Both the position numbers and the translations under genes were made by a program. Positions 13,520-16,380 of a stretch of DNA of 16,380 nt are shown here, one piece after another. The notes beneath the pieces were generated by a model. It searched no databases, was not told the DNA's origin, and saw nothing but the letters and a program-made list of their open reading frames with translations. The first letter of the stretch is position 1. Each line of letters opens with the position of its first letter. This DNA is from an uncultured Azospirillum sp. (GTDB taxonomy: Bacteria; Pseudomonadota; Alphaproteobacteria; Azospirillales; Azospirillaceae), in assembly GCF_946480385.1 (NCBI RefSeq), contig NZ_CAMLJP010000127.1, positions 1 through 16,380 on the forward strand, in the 5' to 3' direction.

Positions 13520-14537
13520 CGCTGACGCGGCGGCAGCGGCGCTTCATCAGGGCCAGCGCCTCTTCCGCCCGGTCGCCGGTCAGGTCGAAGCTGCGCTCGT
13601 CCAGCAGCACGCCGTCGGAGTTGTAGGCGCGCACCTGCAGGCCCTCCGGCGTCTGCTCCGTCGTCACGTCGAGGATGCCGTCGCCGGTCTCGTTGCCGGC
13701 GATGTCGAGGAAGTCGTTGACCTCGTCGAAGCTGGCCTCGACGTCGTCCGGCCAGACGCCCTCGGCGGTGAAGTCCAGCAGGTCGTTCAGCCCGCCGACC
13801 GGCTCGCAGCGCTTCACCCGCGGATCGGCGGTAGCGACCGCCTCGGCAAAGGCGGCCATCGACTGGCGGATGCGCTCCTGCTCGATGGGGTCGATCTCCA
13901 GCTCCTCACCCTCGCCGGAGAAGCCGAGATTCAGCGGATCGGGCATCGCCTCGCCCTCCTGCTCGGCATCCTCCTCGATCACCAGACCGACGACGCCGAC
14001 GAGGCGGGTGCCGATGTCTTCGGGGGTGGCGACCAGATCCTGCTCGCGCACGAAGGACTCGGCCGCCTCGGGCGAGTCGATCAGGCGGCGCAGCAGGGTG
14101 CGGCGGTCGGCGGCCTCAAGGTAGGACAGCGGTTCCGGATCGAGCCACAGCGGCAGAAGCCGCATGTCGGCCGCCTTTTCCAGCAGACCGGCGGAATCGA
14201 GCGCGCGTTCGATGGCGTCGACCGACGGCGGCTCGTCCAGCCGTCCCTCGACCTCCAGCGCCACCCAGAACAGGGTGGACAGGGTGGGGTCGCCATGCTC
14301 GTCGGTGCTCTGCGCCGTCTCGGAAAACGCCTCGACCTCGTCCATGAAGTCGTAGCCTTCCTCCTCGCGCAGCTTGCCCAGCGCGGCTTCGATCACGCCC
14401 TGGCGGTTGCCGTCCAGCACCTCGTCCAGCAGGGCGCCGAAGCGTTCGTCGTTGTTGCGCCACAGCCGGACCAGCCGGTCGGCCGGGGTCCCGCTGAACT
14501 GGCCGCCCTTGCCGTTGACTCCGTCCTTCTTCGCCAT
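13512..14537 (-). CDS. Acidic protein of unknown function
   Basis: A 341-residue soluble protein without signal peptide or recognised domain. After a short Gly/Lys leader (MAKKDGVNGKGGQFSG) the body is helical and strongly acidic (REEEGYDFMDEVEAFSE; VIEEDAEQEGEAMPD). A more beta-like end follows (GDGILDVTTEQTPEGLQVRAYNSDGVLLDERSFDL) and a basic tip, KRRCRRVSEG. The start is set by AAGGGGA about 10 nt before ATG 14537. The frame stays open to 14816 upstream, but that part runs into the beta-glucosidase start and the repeat-like hairpin. It looks like a lineage-specific conserved protein. It is divergent from the GH1 gene with 214 bp between them and convergent with the GAF protein. Confidence 0.75.
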   Translation of the reverse strand: MAKKDGVNGKGGQFSGTPADRLVRLWRNNDERFGALLDEVLDGNRQGVIEAALGKLREEEGYDFMDEVEAFSETAQSTDEHGDPTLSTLFWVALEVEGRLDEPPSVDAIERALDSAGLLEKAADMRLLPLWLDPEPLSYLEAADRRTLLRRLIDSPEAAESFVREQDLVATPEDIGTRLVGVVGLVIEEDAEQEGEAMPDPLNLGFSGEGEELEIDPIEQERIRQSMAAFAEAVATADPRVKRCEPVGGLNDLLDFTAEGVWPDDVEASFDEVNDFLDIAGNETGDGILDVTTEQTPEGLQVRAYNSDGVLLDERSFDLTGDRAEEALALMKRRCRRVSEG

Positions 14538-14676
14538 GATGCGGCCATCCCCTTTTTGAATTCGCTCGTCCGGTCGGCGTGACCATAGGAGCGCCGCGCC
14601 GTCCTGTCGACCGCGATATGGTGACGCTTTACCCGACGGATGATGGTGCCCCACGCCACCCGCCACAGCGACGATT

Positions 14677-14704
14677 GGCCCCTTCCACCCGGACGGGAAA
14701 GGGG
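14677..14704. repeat. Degraded copy of the interspersed palindrome
   Basis: The region between the divergent genes contains GGCCCCTTCC and CCCGGACGGGAAAGGGG, which resembles the right end of the element at 3031-3060 with an internal deletion. CCCCTT (14679-14684) can pair with AAGGGG (14699-14704). Its position inside a divergent promoter region means it may lie in the 5' leader of the beta-glucosidase. No promoter is convincing in the rest of this 214-bp gap. Confidence 0.5.
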
Positions 14705-14751
14705 TAGGATTCAACCACTCCTCTTTCGGGGCTCCATTCTGGTGATCCGCC

Positions 14752-16095
14752 ATGGCCGAACGTCCGGTTTTTCCCAAAGACTTCCTGTGGGGCGACTTCC
14801 TGTGGGGCGCCTCCACCTCCGCCTATCAGATCGAGGGCGGGGCCGAGGCGGACGGGCGGGCGCCCAGCATCTGGGATACTTTCTGCAAGCTGAAGGGCCG
14901 GGTCGACAATGGCGAGAGCGGCGATGTCGCCTGCGACCACTACCACCTGATGCCGCAGGATGTGGACCTGATGGCGGATCTGGGCTTGCAGGCCTACCGC
15001 TTCTCGGTCTCCTGGCCGCGGGTGCTTCCGCGCGGGCGTGGCGCGCCGAACGAGAAGGGGTTGGACTTCTACGACCGGTTGATCGACCGGCTGCTGGAGA
15101 AGGGGATCGAGCCCTGGCTCTGCCTCTATCACTGGGACCTGCCGCAGGCCCTGCAGGATCTGGGCGGCTGGGGCACGCGCGACGGCGTGGGCTGGTTCGA
15201 GGATTATGCGGCGCTATGCGCGCGGCGCTATGGCGACCGGGTGAAGCGCTGGGCGACATTCAACGAATTCTCGGTCTTCACCCTGTTCGGCTGGGCCTTC
15301 GGCTGGGGGGCGCCCAGCATCGCCGACCGCGCCACCCACCTGAAGGTGATCCACCACGTCAACCTCGCCCATGGCGCCGGGGTGGATGTGCTGCGTGCGC
15401 TGGTGCCGGTGGCCTCCATCGGCGCGGTGCACAGCGTCCAGCCCATGCGGCCGGAGACCGACAAGCCGGAGGATGTCGAAGCGGCGGCCCTGTTCGACGA
15501 GCATTGGAACCGCGCCTTCCCCGATGCGCAGCTGCTGGCCCACTATCCGCGCCGCATCGCCGAGGTCATCGAGCCCTACGTGCAGCCCGGCGACATGGCG
15601 CGCATCGCCCGGCCGGTGGACTGGTTCGGGCTGAACCACTATGCGCCGGTCTACGGGCGCCGGGACGACAGCCTGATCTGGGGCTTCGGATTCGGCTCGC
15701 CGCCGCCGGGGATGAAGCGGACGGCCATCGACTGGCCCTATGACCCCGGCTGTTTCCGCGAGACGCTTGTCGACCTGACCCGGCGTTACCGGTTGCCGAT
15801 CTATGTGACGGAGAACGGCTACGGCACCAAGGCGGCAGAGACACCGGATGCCGAGGGTCGGGTGGTCGATGCGGAACGGCTGGCCTATCTGCAGGCCTAC
15901 ATCGCCGCGATGGCGGAGGCGAAGCAACTGGGCGCCGACGTGCGCGGATACTTCGCCTGGTCGCTGCTGGACAATTTCGAATGGGGCGGCGGCTACGGCA
16001 CGCGGTTCGGCATCGTCCGGGTCGATTTCGAAACCCAGGCGCGGATCCCGAAGGAGTCCGCGCGCTGGTATTCGGAGCTGATCCGGGGGGCGTGA
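14752..16095 (+). CDS. GH1 family beta-glucosidase
   Basis: A retaining beta-glucosidase of 447 residues, the usual length for cytoplasmic bacterial GH1 enzymes, without signal peptide. The acid/base Glu is E172 in TFNEF, where the common Pro after NE is Phe. The nucleophile is E354 in YVTENGYG. The substrate-site string STSAYQIEGGAEADGRAPSIWD, the RFSVSWPR and LYHWDLPQAL motifs, and FAWSLLDNFEWGGGYGTRFGIVRVDF are all present. The odd feature is at the start: FPKDFLWG is followed at once by a second DFLWG, caused by a perfect 15-bp tandem duplication at 14779-14808. The ribosome site is weak (GGTGA). The gene converges on hutU with 25 bp between stops and a GC hairpin over its end. The natural substrate could be cellobiose or plant beta-glucosides. 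Confidence 0.95.
   Translation: MAERPVFPKDFLWGDFLWGASTSAYQIEGGAEADGRAPSIWDTFCKLKGRVDNGESGDVACDHYHLMPQDVDLMADLGLQAYRFSVSWPRVLPRGRGAPNEKGLDFYDRLIDRLLEKGIEPWLCLYHWDLPQALQDLGGWGTRDGVGWFEDYAALCARRYGDRVKRWATFNEFSVFTLFGWAFGWGAPSIADRATHLKVIHHVNLAHGAGVDVLRALVPVASIGAVHSVQPMRPETDKPEDVEAAALFDEHWNRAFPDAQLLAHYPRRIAEVIEPYVQPGDMARIARPVDWFGLNHYAPVYGRRDDSLIWGFGFGSPPPGMKRTAIDWPYDPGCFRETLVDLTRRYRLPIYVTENGYGTKAAETPDAEGRVVDAERLAYLQAYIAAMAEAKQLGADVRGYFAWSLLDNFEWGGGYGTRFGIVRVDFETQARIPKESARWYSELIRGA
14779..14808. repeat. Perfect 15-bp tandem duplication in the GH1 gene
   Basis: GACTTCCTGTGGGGC occurs at 14779-14793 and again at 14794-14808. It keeps frame and repeats Asp-Phe-Leu-Trp-Gly in the family's first conserved motif (normally a single FLWG followed by A-T/S-S/A-Y-Q). 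Confidence 0.95.
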
Positions 16096-16107
16096 GCGGC
16101 GCCCCCC
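16085..16107. terminator. GC hairpin between convergent GH1 and hutU genes
   Basis: GGGGGGCG (16085-16092) pairs with CGCCCCCC (16100-16107) across a 7-nt loop that begins with the GH1 stop codon. There is no T-run on either side. It may serve as a two-way transcription barrier in the 25-bp gap. Confidence 0.45.
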
Positions 16108-16120
16108 CCGGCGCAACCCG

Positions 16121-16380
16121 TTACTTCAAAAACGGCAGGTTCAGCCCCTGCTCCTTGGCGCACTCGATGGCGATGTCATAGCCGGCGTCGGCGTGGCGCA
16201 TCACGCCGGTGGCCGGATCGTTCCACAGCACGCGCTCCAGCCGCTTGGCTGCGGCGTCGCTGCCGTCGCAGACGATGACCATGCCGGAATGCTGCGAGAA
16301 GCCCATGCCGACGCCGCCGCCATGGTGCAGCGACACCCAGGTCGCGCCCGAGGCGGTATTGAGCAGCGCGTTGAGCAGCG
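16121..16380 (-). CDS. hutU: Urocanate hydratase, C-terminal fragment (cut by window edge)
   Basis: The last 86 residues or so of urocanase, which converts urocanate to imidazolonepropionate in histidine degradation using tightly bound NAD+. The stretch [29 protein letters not shown] followed by [50 protein letters not shown] is the near-invariant C-terminus of the family. The frame continues without interruption to the right edge, so the 5' part (about 470 residues expected) is outside. A GTG at 16334-16336 is an internal Val codon, not a start. Other hut genes are probably further right but cannot be seen. Confidence 0.95.
   Translation of the reverse strand, partial: LLNALLNTASGATWVSLHHGGGVGMGFSQHSGMVIVCDGSDAAAKRLERVLWNDPATGVMRHADAGYDIAIECAKEQGLNLPFLK

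Noticed and set aside
14538..14816. N-terminal extension of the acidic protein
   Set aside because: It overlaps the GH1 gene start and the repeat-like hairpin; AAGGGGA and MAKKDG at 14537 are a better start.
1..16380. CRISPR array, tRNA, rRNA, insertion sequence or prophage genes
   Set aside because: No regularly spaced repeats, no cloverleaf-type sequence with a recognisable T-loop, and no transposase, integrase or phage structural motif were seen on either strand.

Overview
The window is a GC-rich stretch of chromosome or chromid from what looks like an alphaproteobacterium of the Azospirillum/Rhodospirillales kind. This is inferred from strong G/C bias at third codon positions, an OxyR-KatA pair, a GAF protein with an Azospirillum-like C-terminal domain, an EcfG-type promoter, and interspersed CCCTCTCCC/GGGAGAGGG palindromes. 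No tRNA, rRNA, insertion sequence, phage gene or CRISPR array is visible. Most genes are ordinary housekeeping, stress or carbohydrate functions.

Layout, left to right. 109-1800 (+) is a membrane diguanylate cyclase. Converging on it is a minus-strand series (oxyR, then glgX, then a zinc-ribbon metallopeptidase) running from 6492 down to 1822. A roughly 150-bp composite inverted repeat lies between glgX and the metallopeptidase, and a general-stress (EcfG-like) promoter lies in front of glgX. katA, a clade-3 catalase, is transcribed divergently from oxyR across a 124-bp regulatory gap holding two good inverted repeats. A long hairpin and a classic rho-independent terminator follow katA.

From 8315 to 9603 (+) is a tightly coupled two-gene module of unknown function. 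Its second protein looks like a DUF1828/DUF1829-type protein, and its first is a His-rich-motif protein I cannot name. This is the most accessory-looking part of the window. Then come a small helical hypothetical protein (9709-10167), a lipoprotein lytic transglycosylase with a SPOR domain (10399-11484), and a two-gene operon (11635-13502) of PPOX split-barrel proteins. The second PPOX protein is fused to a GAF sensor domain and a C-terminal output-like domain.

The right part holds an acidic hypothetical protein on the minus strand (13512-14537), a divergently transcribed GH1 beta-glucosidase (14752-16095) whose first conserved motif carries a perfect 15-bp tandem duplication, and the 3' end of hutU (urocanate hydratase) running off the right edge on the minus strand.

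Functional links: OxyR/KatA handle peroxide. GlgX, possibly under the general stress response, mobilises glycogen, and the GH1 enzyme hydrolyses beta-glucosides. The diguanylate cyclase and PPOX-GAF protein are separate signalling modules. No single pathway unites the window. The best candidates for something undescribed are the 8315-9603 gene pair and the PPOX/PPOX-GAF operon.
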